NCBI GenBank assembly: GCA_030625685.1
Contig: DAOUQJ010000005.1
Location: 1-64,000, forward strand
Direction: 5' to 3'
DNA: 64,000 nt
Origin: Oscillospiraceae bacterium
Lineage (GTDB): Bacteria > Bacillota > Clostridia > Oscillospirales > Oscillospiraceae
A program made the position numbers and the translations under genes. Below are positions 26,473 through 34,312 of this stretch, piece after piece; the stretch's first letter is position 1; each line of letters begins with the position of its first letter. Under the pieces are notes generated by a model. That model was given only the letters and a program-made list of their open reading frames with translations. It ran no database searches and was not told the origin of the DNA.

Positions 26473-26546
26473 AAAAGCAACACCGCCAATAACATGGATA
26501 TCACTGCTATGAACATAAGTATCTGCGATAGGAATTTTTGCTTCAT
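26469..26546 (-). CDS. 25-residue membrane peptide
   Basis: ATG 26546 is preceded by AGGGGGCTTTTC. It encodes MKQKFLSQILMFIAVISML and ends LAVLLL, a single transmembrane helix with a basic start. It overlaps its neighbours by 4 nt on each side (ATGA junctions), so it is a coupled member of the early operon. Phage leader peptides or toxin-like peptides of this size exist; the role is unknown. Confidence 0.55.
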   Translation of the reverse strand: MKQKFLSQILMFIAVISMLLAVLLL

Positions 26547-26812
26547 GAAAAGCCCCCTAACTGAGCCCATTGTTCAGGTGTAGCGCCTAGCTTATGCATG
26601 GTTTCACGTACATCTTCAAATGAACTTCTGCCCGGATTTACTTTTCTCTGACCGAGTGTTTTTGCTGTGCATCCAATTTTGTCTGCCACTTCATCTTGCC
26701 TTTTTTCGTTGCGAATCATATAGAGTTGTAGCACTTCGGCAAACGTTTGGTTTTGCTTTTTGATTATTTCAGCTTGCTTTTGCGCTGAGCCGAGTGGTTT
26801 CACACGTGGCAT
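26543..26812 (-). CDS. HTH regulator at head of early operon
   Basis: 89 aa from ATG 26812 (AAAGGACGTGATACC upstream). A HTH region (RQDEVADKIGCTAKTLGQRKVNPGRSSFEDVRETM) points to DNA binding, with an end AWAQLGGFS-like tail. It is the first gene of the leftward early operon and faces the promoter at 26829. A decayed copy is at 58160-58420. Confidence 0.8.
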   Translation of the reverse strand: MPRVKPLGSAQKQAEIIKKQNQTFAEVLQLYMIRNEKRQDEVADKIGCTAKTLGQRKVNPGRSSFEDVRETMHKLGATPEQWAQLGGFS

Positions 26813-26828
26813 GGTATCACGTCCTTTC

Positions 26829-26857
26829 TTGTCGTTTCCTCTCAACTATGGTAATAT
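26829..26857 (+). promoter_or_regulatory. Sigma-A promoter, first of two near-identical leaders
   Basis: TTGTCG, a 17-nt spacer and TAATAT, followed by TTAGTYGAAAGGAG. The same 40-bp leader recurs at 27478 with two changes. It drives the 86-aa gene and diverges from the early operon. Confidence 0.75.
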
Positions 26858-26879
26858 TTAGTCGAAAGGAGGTGTTTAT

Positions 26880-27140
26880 ATGCAAATTGAAGGTGCTCTC
26901 GTGAAAGAGCAAGGCGTTACATTTGGAATAATAGTTGTAAAGTCTCACATTCTTAACAGCCCAACTCAAAGAGACGAAGTACAACGCTCTGGATCAAGTG
27001 TTTTTCCTGGAGTTCCAATTATCTTGATGGCACAAGATTCAAGAGGAATTCCTAAATACTACGGTAGAAAAGATATTGTGAACTTCCTTTCAAAAGTTCA
27101 TCCGTCTAGAATACCGTGGAAACGTTACACAATTAATTAA
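26880..27140 (+). CDS. Small rightward protein under duplicated promoter
   Basis: 86 aa (MQIEGALVKEQGVTFGIIVVKSHILNSPTQRDE...). GAAAGGAGGTGTTTAT gives strong initiation. A beta-rich protein ending VHPSRIPWKRYTIN; it may bind nucleic acid, but no family was recognised. The stop overlaps the opposite-strand gene end at 27133 by 8 nt. Confidence 0.65.
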   Translation: MQIEGALVKEQGVTFGIIVVKSHILNSPTQRDEVQRSGSSVFPGVPIILMAQDSRGIPKYYGRKDIVNFLSKVHPSRIPWKRYTIN

Positions 27141-27408
27141 TTGAGGTCTTTGAGCACATATCATTTGGGGGATAAGTTGCAGATAGCTTGATCTGTGGCT
27201 TGTCCCCTTTAATTTCCTCAGAAATCATTTCCGTTGTCTCTTGCGGTTCATAGCCTTTTAATTCAGCTAGATGTGCCTTGTTAGGAAAAAGACTGACATT
27301 TGCAATATCCTTTCCTTTAAGTAATATCTTCACTTCTCTTTTACTCTGCTGTCCTTGCACTTCTTTAAAAAAATCTGCAATTTCATCTGGTGTTCCTACG
27401 ATTTTCAT
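27133..27408 (-). CDS. Unknown protein convergent with promoter-duplicate genes
   Basis: 91 aa from ATG 27408 (GGAGGAAGAAT upstream). Predicted alpha/beta start MKIVGTPDEIADFFKEVQGQQSKREVKILLKGKDIANV, with a Pro/Lys-rich end. It is leftward between the two rightward genes with shared leaders. No homologue is recognised by eye. Confidence 0.55.
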   Translation of the reverse strand: MKIVGTPDEIADFFKEVQGQQSKREVKILLKGKDIANVSLFPNKAHLAELKGYEPQETTEMISEEIKGDKPQIKLSATYPPNDMCSKTSIN

Positions 27409-27477
27409 ATTCTTCCTCCATAACTTACAAGTAAGTTTTTTCTCATATATTTCATATTTCACATATCACCACTTCAC

Positions 27478-27506
27478 TTGTCGTTTCCGCTCAACTATGG
27501 TAATAT
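27478..27506 (+). promoter_or_regulatory. Sigma-A promoter, second of two near-identical leaders
   Basis: TTGTCG, 17-nt spacer, TAATAT, then a GAAAGGAG ribosome site, almost the same as at 26829. It feeds the DUF4145-type gene. Confidence 0.75.
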
Positions 27507-27531
27507 TTAGTTGAAAGGAGCTGATTAACAT

Positions 27532-28212
27532 ATGCAATATCTAGGTAGAATGTTATCAGGTGAGCAAGCCCAGATAACATTTACTCCAATAACCATGTGC
27601 CCAAAATGCAAAAGTGCACTCGTGCCATTCCCTCTAAGTGGAATTGTTTATCAAAATGAGTTTAATGATTATCTATTTTCATTTACTGCATATTGCGAAG
27701 GATGTAAATCTGTCATTCAAAGTGATTATTCCGTAAGCAAACTTACGACTGGTAGCAATAAATATTCTGAAAAGAACTATCTTAGCTCTTCACTTAACCT
27801 CTTTGTAAAAAAAGAGTTTGATAAAAAAATTAATGAGCTTTCTTCAATGTTCGTAAAAATCTACAATCAAGCTTTGGCAGCTGAAACAAATGAACTTGAC
27901 GAAATTGCAGGCTTAGGTTATCGAAAAGCAATGGAGTTTTTAATTAAAGATTTCTGCATACATTTAAATCCAGACAAAGATGCTGAGATTAAAGCTCTAC
28001 CTTTAGGACGATGTATTTCAACTTATGTTCAGAATGAACAAATTCAAATACTTGCAACTAAAGCAACATGGATTGGAAATGATGAAGCACACTATGTCAG
28101 AAAACAAGAAACCAGAGATGTACATGATATGAAAGAATTTATTAAAGCTATGGTTTACTTCGTTGGTATGGTTCTCATAACTGAAGATGCTTCATCAATG
28201 TCTCCTGGTTAA
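27532..28212 (+). CDS. DUF4145-domain protein with zinc ribbon
   Basis: 226 aa. An N-terminal zinc ribbon (CPKCKSALVPFP ... YCEGCKSV) is followed by the C-terminal DUF4145-like helices (LAAETNELDEIAGLGYRKAMEFLIKDFCIH, then ATWIGNDEAHYVRKQETRDVHDMKEFI). DUF4145 proteins are often found with restriction or other defence genes, but the activity is unknown. It has its own promoter and is rightward, as expected for lysogenic cargo. Confidence 0.85.
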   Translation: MQYLGRMLSGEQAQITFTPITMCPKCKSALVPFPLSGIVYQNEFNDYLFSFTAYCEGCKSVIQSDYSVSKLTTGSNKYSEKNYLSSSLNLFVKKEFDKKINELSSMFVKIYNQALAAETNELDEIAGLGYRKAMEFLIKDFCIHLNPDKDAEIKALPLGRCISTYVQNEQIQILATKATWIGNDEAHYVRKQETRDVHDMKEFIKAMVYFVGMVLITEDASSMSPG

Positions 28213-28442
28213 TCTGATTGCGCAGAAAATAAAATAGACAAATCGAATTGTGATAACTGATTAATGGTTTTATTCAGTTCTTTTGTTTCTCTACTTGCTC
28301 TCTCAAGTAATTCTTTAAATTCAGATAAATTCTCAACAGAAATCATTAGTCTATTTCCCTTTTTGTACATATCCATTTCAACCTTTTTTTCAGGTTCACT
28401 GTCCGTCCCTTTTGGTCGGGCAGTTTTGTTTTCTTCGTTCAT
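28209..28442 (-). CDS. Small early protein with charged linker
   Basis: 77 aa from ATG 28442 (GAGGGAAAAGC upstream). Lys/Glu-rich first half with TARPKGTDSEPEKK, then a helical C-terminus (LSEFKELLERASRETKELNKTINQL). It is directly downstream of the Cro-like gene, and ends convergent with the DUF4145 gene (4-nt overlap). Function unknown. Confidence 0.6.
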   Translation of the reverse strand: MNEENKTARPKGTDSEPEKKVEMDMYKKGNRLMISVENLSEFKELLERASRETKELNKTINQLSQFDLSILFSAQSD

Positions 28443-28456
28443 GCTTTTCCCTCCCT

Positions 28457-28684
28457 CTAGCTTGCATTTTGGTTTTCCCCTGAAATGTTTAAGATTTCGC
28501 AAATTGCATCTACAATCTTTGGCGTTGTAAGCGCACCAGTTAAAATTTTGTGCATATATGAACGGTCAAAATACAATCCTGTTTTATCTGACACCTCTTT
28601 AATCAACCACGCTTGTGTTCGTCCAATATCAATTAAGCTTTTCTTTATTTCTTTTCCAAAGTCAGTTAATACAACACTTTGCAT
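28457..28684 (-). CDS. Cro-like HTH protein
   Basis: 75 aa from ATG 28684 after AAGGAGGTGATTTG. The XRE-type HTH core is GRTQAWLIKEVSDKTGLYFDRSYMHKILTGALTTPKIVDAICEILN. It faces the repressor gene across the operator region, the position of Cro/antirepressor. It should start the lytic programme and repress the repressor promoter. Confidence 0.85.
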   Translation of the reverse strand: MQSVVLTDFGKEIKKSLIDIGRTQAWLIKEVSDKTGLYFDRSYMHKILTGALTTPKIVDAICEILNISGENQNAS

Positions 28685-28715
28685 CAAATCACCTCCTTAA
28701 ATTTGGCATTGACTT

Positions 28716-28842
28716 TTACGCATATGTATAATATATTATAAGTGTCACCAAATAATTTATTATACGTTTGCGTATCTATGTTCACATAATACTACGCACT
28801 CGTGTAATAGTCAACCGCAATTATATTACTCAATCGTATAAT
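28716..28842. promoter_or_regulatory. Divergent lysogeny promoters and operator cluster
   Basis: The leftward promoter has TTGACT (plus 28809-28814) and TATTAT (plus 28786-28791) with a 17-nt spacer. The rightward promoter has TATAAT at 28837-28842. Four imperfect palindromes lie around them: 28716-28731, ATACG-N4-CGTAT at 28762-28775 (perfect), 28793-28806 inside the leftward spacer, and 28825-28842 over the rightward -10. They are likely repressor and Cro operators. The assignment is by sequence only. Confidence 0.75.
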
Positions 28843-28873
28843 CTGCATTTTGACTAAAAACGGAGGTCGTATT

Positions 28874-29251
28874 ATGTCTGATTTGTACAGTGTTTTATCA
28901 AATCTCTGCAAGGAACGTGGAATTACTGCTTATAGGATGAGTAAGGATGTCGGAATCCAACCAAGTATTATGACAGACTTGAAAATGGGAAGACGTTCAA
29001 GCGTAAAAGCTGAAACAGCAAATAGAATTGCTGATTATTTCAATGTTACTGTAGGTTACTTACTTGGCGAAGAAGAACAAAAAGAAAAAACGCCCACCCT
29101 TTCAAAAAAGGACGAGCGTACTATAACCGATGACGAAATTAAGTTTGCACTATTCGGCGATACAGAAATTGATGATGATGTTTTTGATAGTGTAAAAGAC
29201 TTTGCAAAATTCGCAGCAGAACAAAGAAAGAAAAATAAAGAAGGTGAATAA
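28874..29251 (+). CDS. CI-like phage repressor (XRE family)
   Basis: 125 aa from ATG 28874, with ACGGAGGTCGTATT upstream. HTH core: CKERGITAYRMSKDVGIQPSIMTDLKMGRRSSVKAETANRIADYFNVTVGYLLGE. The Glu/Asp-rich C-terminus replaces a LexA-type peptidase domain, consistent with cleavage by the separate ImmA-like protease downstream. It should hold the lysogen. Confidence 0.93.
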   Translation: MSDLYSVLSNLCKERGITAYRMSKDVGIQPSIMTDLKMGRRSSVKAETANRIADYFNVTVGYLLGEEEQKEKTPTLSKKDERTITDDEIKFALFGDTEIDDDVFDSVKDFAKFAAEQRKKNKEGE

Positions 29252-29253
29252 CC

Positions 29254-29694
29254 TTGGTCGATATTTTAGAACTATATCAACTTGCTGAAGAACAAGGGCA
29301 TGATGTGTATTGGTATACAGATGAAAACCTCTCTGCGGTATCAGTTAAGAATAGTGCAGATAATAGTTGCGCTATTGCCATCAATCCTTTTAAACTTGAA
29401 AGCTCTGTTGATGAAAAATATAAACTTGCCCACGAATTAGGGCATTGTGAAACTGGGAGCTTTTATACAAGATGTTCACCTTGTGATTTGAAAGAAAAAC
29501 ATGAATTGCGTGCGGAACGCTGGGCTATGAAAACACTTCTCCCACAAGATGAGTTATTCGCAGCTATACGAAATCAAAACCATAGATGGGAAATAGCTGA
29601 GATGTTTGGGGTGCCTGAAGAGTTGGTTCAAAAAGCAATTGATTATTATACGATAACGCAAGGGTGCGCTCTATCGTGTGATATTGAGTATTAA
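29254..29694 (+). CDS. ImmA/IrrE-family metallopeptidase
   Basis: 146 aa. TTG 29254 after GAAGGTGAATAACC is the start; it is 2 nt past the repressor stop. The catalytic zinc motif is YKLAHELGHCETGSF (HExxH, about residues 62-66), and RAERWAMKTLLP supplies the later Glu. ImmA-like proteases cleave the repressor after DNA damage. Three incomplete copies of its end occur elsewhere in the window (58435, 59726, 62780). Confidence 0.93.
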   Translation: MVDILELYQLAEEQGHDVYWYTDENLSAVSVKNSADNSCAIAINPFKLESSVDEKYKLAHELGHCETGSFYTRCSPCDLKEKHELRAERWAMKTLLPQDELFAAIRNQNHRWEIAEMFGVPEELVQKAIDYYTITQGCALSCDIEY

Positions 29695-29760
29695 TGGTTA
29701 GAGCTAAATTTTTTTACTTCTTTACTTACAATGAAATACTAATATTACAAATAAAAACAA

Positions 29761-29790
29761 AATTCCTCAAAGAGGTGTGAGGATTTTTCG
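29761..29790 (+). terminator. Terminator after immA-like gene
   Basis: AAATTCCTCA / TGAGGATTTTT stem with an 8-nt loop and a T run. It separates the repressor/ImmA operon from the OLD/UvrD operon. A decayed copy of the surrounding sequence lies near 63150-63230. Confidence 0.65.
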
Positions 29791-29929
29791 GTGCATAAAA
29801 TCTTATTGTAACTAAAGTGTAGATTATGTCTCTCCTATCGTTATCTATTATTTGCAAATATCAAAATTATATAAATAATGAGACGTTACATAATCAAATT
29901 TATAATATAAAAATGATGGAGGAAGAAAA

Positions 29930-32104
29930 ATGTATCTCAAAAGTATATCGATGTTTAATTTTAGAAAATTTTGTGAAGAAGATAATACAATAGAGTTTGT
30001 TTACGCCAATGATTATATTAAAGATAGGGATAAATTTCAAAAGATAGATATTGCACCTAAAACAACTTTAATAGTTGGTAAAAACAATAGTGGTAAAACT
30101 ACTGTTATATCTTGTTTAGAAAAATTAATTAAAGGTGCAAAATTTACTTCCTATGATTATAACTATAGCTACCTAAAAAAACTTTTAGTATTATATTCTA
30201 CTCCTGGTTATTTAGATGCAGAAGAGAGTATATCTGTTCCTACAATGAACTTTAAAATTACTGTTGCAATGGATAATAACAGAGATGATTTAGTCACTAA
30301 TTTACTTCCATTTATGGCAATAGGTGATGTCGAAAAATCAGAAATTGAAATAAATATTAAATGGTCAGTTAGCGATACACCTATTTTTATTGATAAACTT
30401 AAGACGTTTGTTGGCAAAGACTTTAAAGGACAGCAATTTGACAGATTTCTAAAACTAATTGATGAAAGCAATTTTGAGTTAACCTATTATAATTCTAATG
30501 ATGAAAAACGTACTGGGTTTACATTAAGCAATCTAATTGAGATTACACCAATTTCTGCAAATAAAATTATAACTGACACATGCTTATCAAGTGCATTTAG
30601 CAAAATCGTAGATTATCGCTATAAAAATGTTATAGGAAGAGAAATCGCCGATAATCTAGATAGTAAGATTATTCAAATAAATGAAGACTTAACAGAGGGA
30701 ATCCAGACGCATCATACTGATACAATTAATAATTCAATTAGTAAAATGTTATCAGGAGATAAATGTAAAGTTTTATTGAAATCAGATTTAAGCTTCCAAA
30801 AACTTATTCAAAATGTATTAAAATATGAATATATGGAGTCAAATAACAGTATACCTGAACACCAATATGGTTTAGGTTATACAAGTCTTATGATGATTGT
30901 AGCTGAAATAATCACATATATTGAAAAATTTCCAATTACATCGTTTAATAGCCAAATTAATTTAATAGCAATTGAAGAGCCAGAAACTTATATGCACCCA
31001 CAAATGCAAGAGCTATTTATTAAGAATGTAAATGACATGATTTCATCATTATTAGAATCTAACAACAAACATGTAAATAGTCAAATAATTATTACAACAC
31101 ATTCAGCACATATTCTAAATAGTAAAATTCATATGGGTAAAAAATTCGATAATATAGCTTATATTACAAGTATCAATAATTGTGCAAAAGCTGTTTGTTT
31201 GAATGACGATATTCTTTTAGAGAAGATGGTCGTTAACAAACAGAAAACTGAGAAAACTGAGAAAACTGAGAATACTGAAATTACGGAAGAAGAAAGAAAA
31301 CAAATAGAAGAAGAGGAATTAAAAGCACTTAAAGAAACCGAACGCAAAAATCTTATATTCATGAAAAAACACATAAAGTTCAAAGTTTCAGAAATGTTTT
31401 TTGCTGATGCTGTTATTTTTGTGGAAGGTATTACTGAATACACTCTTCTTCAATACTATATCTCTCAAAATGCTGATCTTAACAAATACTATATTTCAGT
31501 ATTTCTAGTAGATGGCGCTCACGCCAAAGTATACAACAGTCTTATTAATATACTAGGTATTCCTACTATAATTATTACTGATCTTGATATACAAAGAGAA
31601 AAATGGGAAAGAAACCAAAAAGATAATACCAATAAAGATAAAGCGCTTATATATCGGCAAATTGATAAAAGCAACGTAATTGGTCGAATAACTACAAACA
31701 GTACACTTGCACATTATTATGGCAGCAATCTAATTGAAGATATTATCGACAAGGAATATCCAACCTTAGAAAGTTTGAGGGTAATAACTCAGGCAAAATC
31801 TATTCAAGATTACTACGCAACTAGCTTTGAAGAAACATTTATATTAACAAATGATAAAAATGAAATACTGAAGAACGTATTGAAGCAAGTGAAGCCAAAA
31901 ATTTATCAAAATATAATTAAAACTGGAGGGGTAGTTGAAAATTCTTACAAGTTGCAAAAGAAACTTTCTAGTGATAAAAGTGATTTTGCCAATACATTAT
32001 TGTATGAAATTCTAACTTGTGAAAATGAAGCGTTAATTCCATTACTTCCGAACTATATTATGGATGGGATTAATTTTTTAAAACAAGAATTGGAGGTAAA
32101 GTAA
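29930..32104 (+). CDS. OLD-family ATPase/TOPRIM nuclease, GajA-like
   Basis: 724 aa. ABC-type ATPase: Walker A GKNNSGKTT (about 50-58), Walker B LIAIEEPETYMHPQ (about 344-357), and H-loop ITTHSAHI (about 388). TOPRIM: IFVEGITE (about 495-502) and IITDLDIQ (about 546-553). A charged linker (residues ~435-475) is built on KTE repeats. The pair with a UvrD-like helicase matches Gabija GajA, where the TOPRIM cuts DNA when nucleotides fall. It is longer than the reference GajA (about 580 aa). Confidence 0.85.
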   Translation: MYLKSISMFNFRKFCEEDNTIEFVYANDYIKDRDKFQKIDIAPKTTLIVGKNNSGKTTVISCLEKLIKGAKFTSYDYNYSYLKKLLVLYSTPGYLDAEESISVPTMNFKITVAMDNNRDDLVTNLLPFMAIGDVEKSEIEINIKWSVSDTPIFIDKLKTFVGKDFKGQQFDRFLKLIDESNFELTYYNSNDEKRTGFTLSNLIEITPISANKIITDTCLSSAFSKIVDYRYKNVIGREIADNLDSKIIQINEDLTEGIQTHHTDTINNSISKMLSGDKCKVLLKSDLSFQKLIQNVLKYEYMESNNSIPEHQYGLGYTSLMMIVAEIITYIEKFPITSFNSQINLIAIEEPETYMHPQMQELFIKNVNDMISSLLESNNKHVNSQIIITTHSAHILNSKIHMGKKFDNIAYITSINNCAKAVCLNDDILLEKMVVNKQKTEKTEKTENTEITEEERKQIEEEELKALKETERKNLIFMKKHIKFKVSEMFFADAVIFVEGITEYTLLQYYISQNADLNKYYISVFLVDGAHAKVYNSLINILGIPTIIITDLDIQREKWERNQKDNTNKDKALIYRQIDKSNVIGRITTNSTLAHYYGSNLIEDIIDKEYPTLESLRVITQAKSIQDYYATSFEETFILTNDKNEILKNVLKQVKPKIYQNIIKTGGVVENSYKLQKKLSSDKSDFANTLLYEILTCENEALIPLLPNYIMDGINFLKQELEVK

Positions 32105-34174
32105 ATGGATTATAGCAATTTACATATCTCTGATGAAAATAAAATTGAAGAACAAGATGTGCTTGATGAAATATTACAATGTATTAATAATGGTAAAAGT
32201 TTTGTTTTTGATGCAGGAGCAGGAGCTGGAAAAACTTATGCACTAGTACAATCTCTAAAACATATTTTAGTTCATCTTGGTGATGAACTGAAACGGCACA
32301 AACAAAAAGCATTGTGTATTACATTTACAAATGTTGCTGCTAAAGAGATTAAAGAACGTTTAGGTAATACCAATTTAATTGAAGTTTCTACAATCCATAA
32401 TTGTGTTTGGGATATTATATCGCCTCATCAAAAACAACTTGTTGCAATTCATTTGGATAAGCTTAAATCAGAGGTAGCTATAATTGAATCTAAGTTGACA
32501 AAAGAAAAATGGGCAGAGAATTATTCAAAGCTATCAGAGAATGATAAATCATTGTTACTTAAAATGATGCTTGATAAAAAAGAAGAATATTATAAATATA
32601 AAAGCAGCGGTGCAACAATTTTCAGAGCTAAATTTTCAGATGTCCGTGATCAATTTTTACCAATATTAAATAGTGTAGCTGATTTCAAAAAAATAATTGA
32701 CAACATTTTCAAAGTAAATCGTTATAATGGAGCAATTGAAAAAATATCATCAGAGGATTCGAAATTTAAAAAGGTTAGGTACGATGCAAGATTTAATAAT
32801 GATAAACTTGCTTCAATGATGATTAGTCATGATACTTTGCTTGAATATACTGAAAAAATCGTAGAAAACAATCTTATATTAAGGCAAATGATTTTTGATA
32901 AATATCCTTACATTTTAGTGGATGAATATCAAGATACAGATCCTAAAGTTGTTAGTACATTATCCAGAATCGAAGAGTATTCAAGGGATGTAACACACAA
33001 TTGTATAATAGGCTATTATGGAGACAAAAAACAAAATATCTATGACAAAGGTGTTGGAGATTCATTTAGTAAATATCATTCAGGACTCAAAAGAATAAAA
33101 AAGGAATTTAATCGCCGCTCCGCTAATGAAGTAATTGATGTTGCCAATAAAATTCGAAACGATGATTTACACCAAAGAACAATTTATTGCGACTTCCCAA
33201 AAGGAAGTGTGAATTTTTATAATACTGAAATAGAACGTGCTCAGTTTATAGAAGAACATATAAAAATGTGGAATATAACGACGGAAAACAAATTACATTG
33301 TTTTGAATTAACAAATGAACGTGTTGCTGAATTCAGTGGTTTTGCTAGCTTATACAATTTCTTTAAAAACTCTGCTTGGTATAAGACTGGAAAACGGTAT
33401 GAATTATTAAGAGATCATACTCTAAGTTTAGATACTACCAAACTTGGGCTTGTGCAAAGCTTAATTTTTCGCATTTTGGATTTCAAGTATAAAATACAAA
33501 TAGATAACACTATGTTATTAGATGTAATTGTGCTTGGAACAAAAGATAACGCACTGAACGTATTTCATTTGAGAGAACTCGTTAAAAAGTTAAAAAGTCA
33601 AAAAGGAAATACATTAAAAGAATATTTAAGCAACCTATTTGCAAGTTATAACTCTGGAAACAATAATTATGACAAATGCATAGATCATGTTATTGGAGAA
33701 AAAATAAGCTCTTTAGAGGAATTTGAATTGTTCATATTGGATCAGCTATATCTGTTGGATGTTGATGATAAAGCTACAGACGAAGAACTGATGGCGTACA
33801 GGCAGGAAATAGATAAATTTTTAAATATAAATATGAGCATTTTAGATTTATGGCATAAATTTATTACAGATAAAAGTGATGGGGATATTATTTACCATAC
33901 ATACCATGGAACAAAAGGTAAAGAGTTTGAAAACGTAATTATATTTATGAACTCCAAGTTCGGAAGAGATCGATTATACTTTAATAGATTATTTGAAGTC
34001 ATATCAGAAAAAAATGAGGTCGAAGTAGATAAAATAGCAGAAGCAAGAAACTTATTATATGTGGCAGTAACTCGAGCAGTGAGAAATTTAAGCATCTTAT
34101 ATTTTGATGATTTGAATGGTAACGAAGAACAAGTTACTAATGTGTTCGGTGAAATAAAAAAAGCAATAAATTAG
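32105..34174 (+). CDS. UvrD/Rep-like SF1 helicase, GajB-like
   Basis: 689 aa. All helicase motifs are visible: I GAGAGKTYAL (about 37-46), Ia ALCITFTNVAAKEI, II LVDEYQDT (about 270-277), III YYGDKKQNIY (about 303-312), IV EFNRRSANEVIDVANKIR, V YHTYHGTKGKEFE (about 594-606), and VI LLYVAVTRA (about 648-656). The ATG follows the GajA-like stop directly (TAA ATG). Paired with an OLD nuclease this is Gabija-like. It is longer than the reference GajB (about 500 aa). Confidence 0.85.
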   Translation: MDYSNLHISDENKIEEQDVLDEILQCINNGKSFVFDAGAGAGKTYALVQSLKHILVHLGDELKRHKQKALCITFTNVAAKEIKERLGNTNLIEVSTIHNCVWDIISPHQKQLVAIHLDKLKSEVAIIESKLTKEKWAENYSKLSENDKSLLLKMMLDKKEEYYKYKSSGATIFRAKFSDVRDQFLPILNSVADFKKIIDNIFKVNRYNGAIEKISSEDSKFKKVRYDARFNNDKLASMMISHDTLLEYTEKIVENNLILRQMIFDKYPYILVDEYQDTDPKVVSTLSRIEEYSRDVTHNCIIGYYGDKKQNIYDKGVGDSFSKYHSGLKRIKKEFNRRSANEVIDVANKIRNDDLHQRTIYCDFPKGSVNFYNTEIERAQFIEEHIKMWNITTENKLHCFELTNERVAEFSGFASLYNFFKNSAWYKTGKRYELLRDHTLSLDTTKLGLVQSLIFRILDFKYKIQIDNTMLLDVIVLGTKDNALNVFHLRELVKKLKSQKGNTLKEYLSNLFASYNSGNNNYDKCIDHVIGEKISSLEEFELFILDQLYLLDVDDKATDEELMAYRQEIDKFLNINMSILDLWHKFITDKSDGDIIYHTYHGTKGKEFENVIIFMNSKFGRDRLYFNRLFEVISEKNEVEVDKIAEARNLLYVAVTRAVRNLSILYFDDLNGNEEQVTNVFGEIKKAIN

Positions 34175-34205
34175 TTGCACTGCAATAATATACTTCGATA
34201 ATCAA

Positions 34206-34247
34206 AACAAAAAAACCGCCCTTAGTGTTGCACCACTAAAGACGGTT
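34206..34247 (-). terminator. Hairpin upstream of integrase
   Basis: AACCGCCCTTAGTG / CACTAAAGACGGTT makes a 14-bp stem with two G-U pairs and a 5-nt loop. A T run follows on the minus strand, so it would stop leftward transcription entering the helicase gene from integrase side. A similar structure is at 59653-59687. Confidence 0.6.
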
Positions 34248-34312
34248 CAGAAAGGGCACTAAGTGATCCCTCGTACCCTCTTATAATACCAAATAACAGG
34301 AGGAAAAACAAT

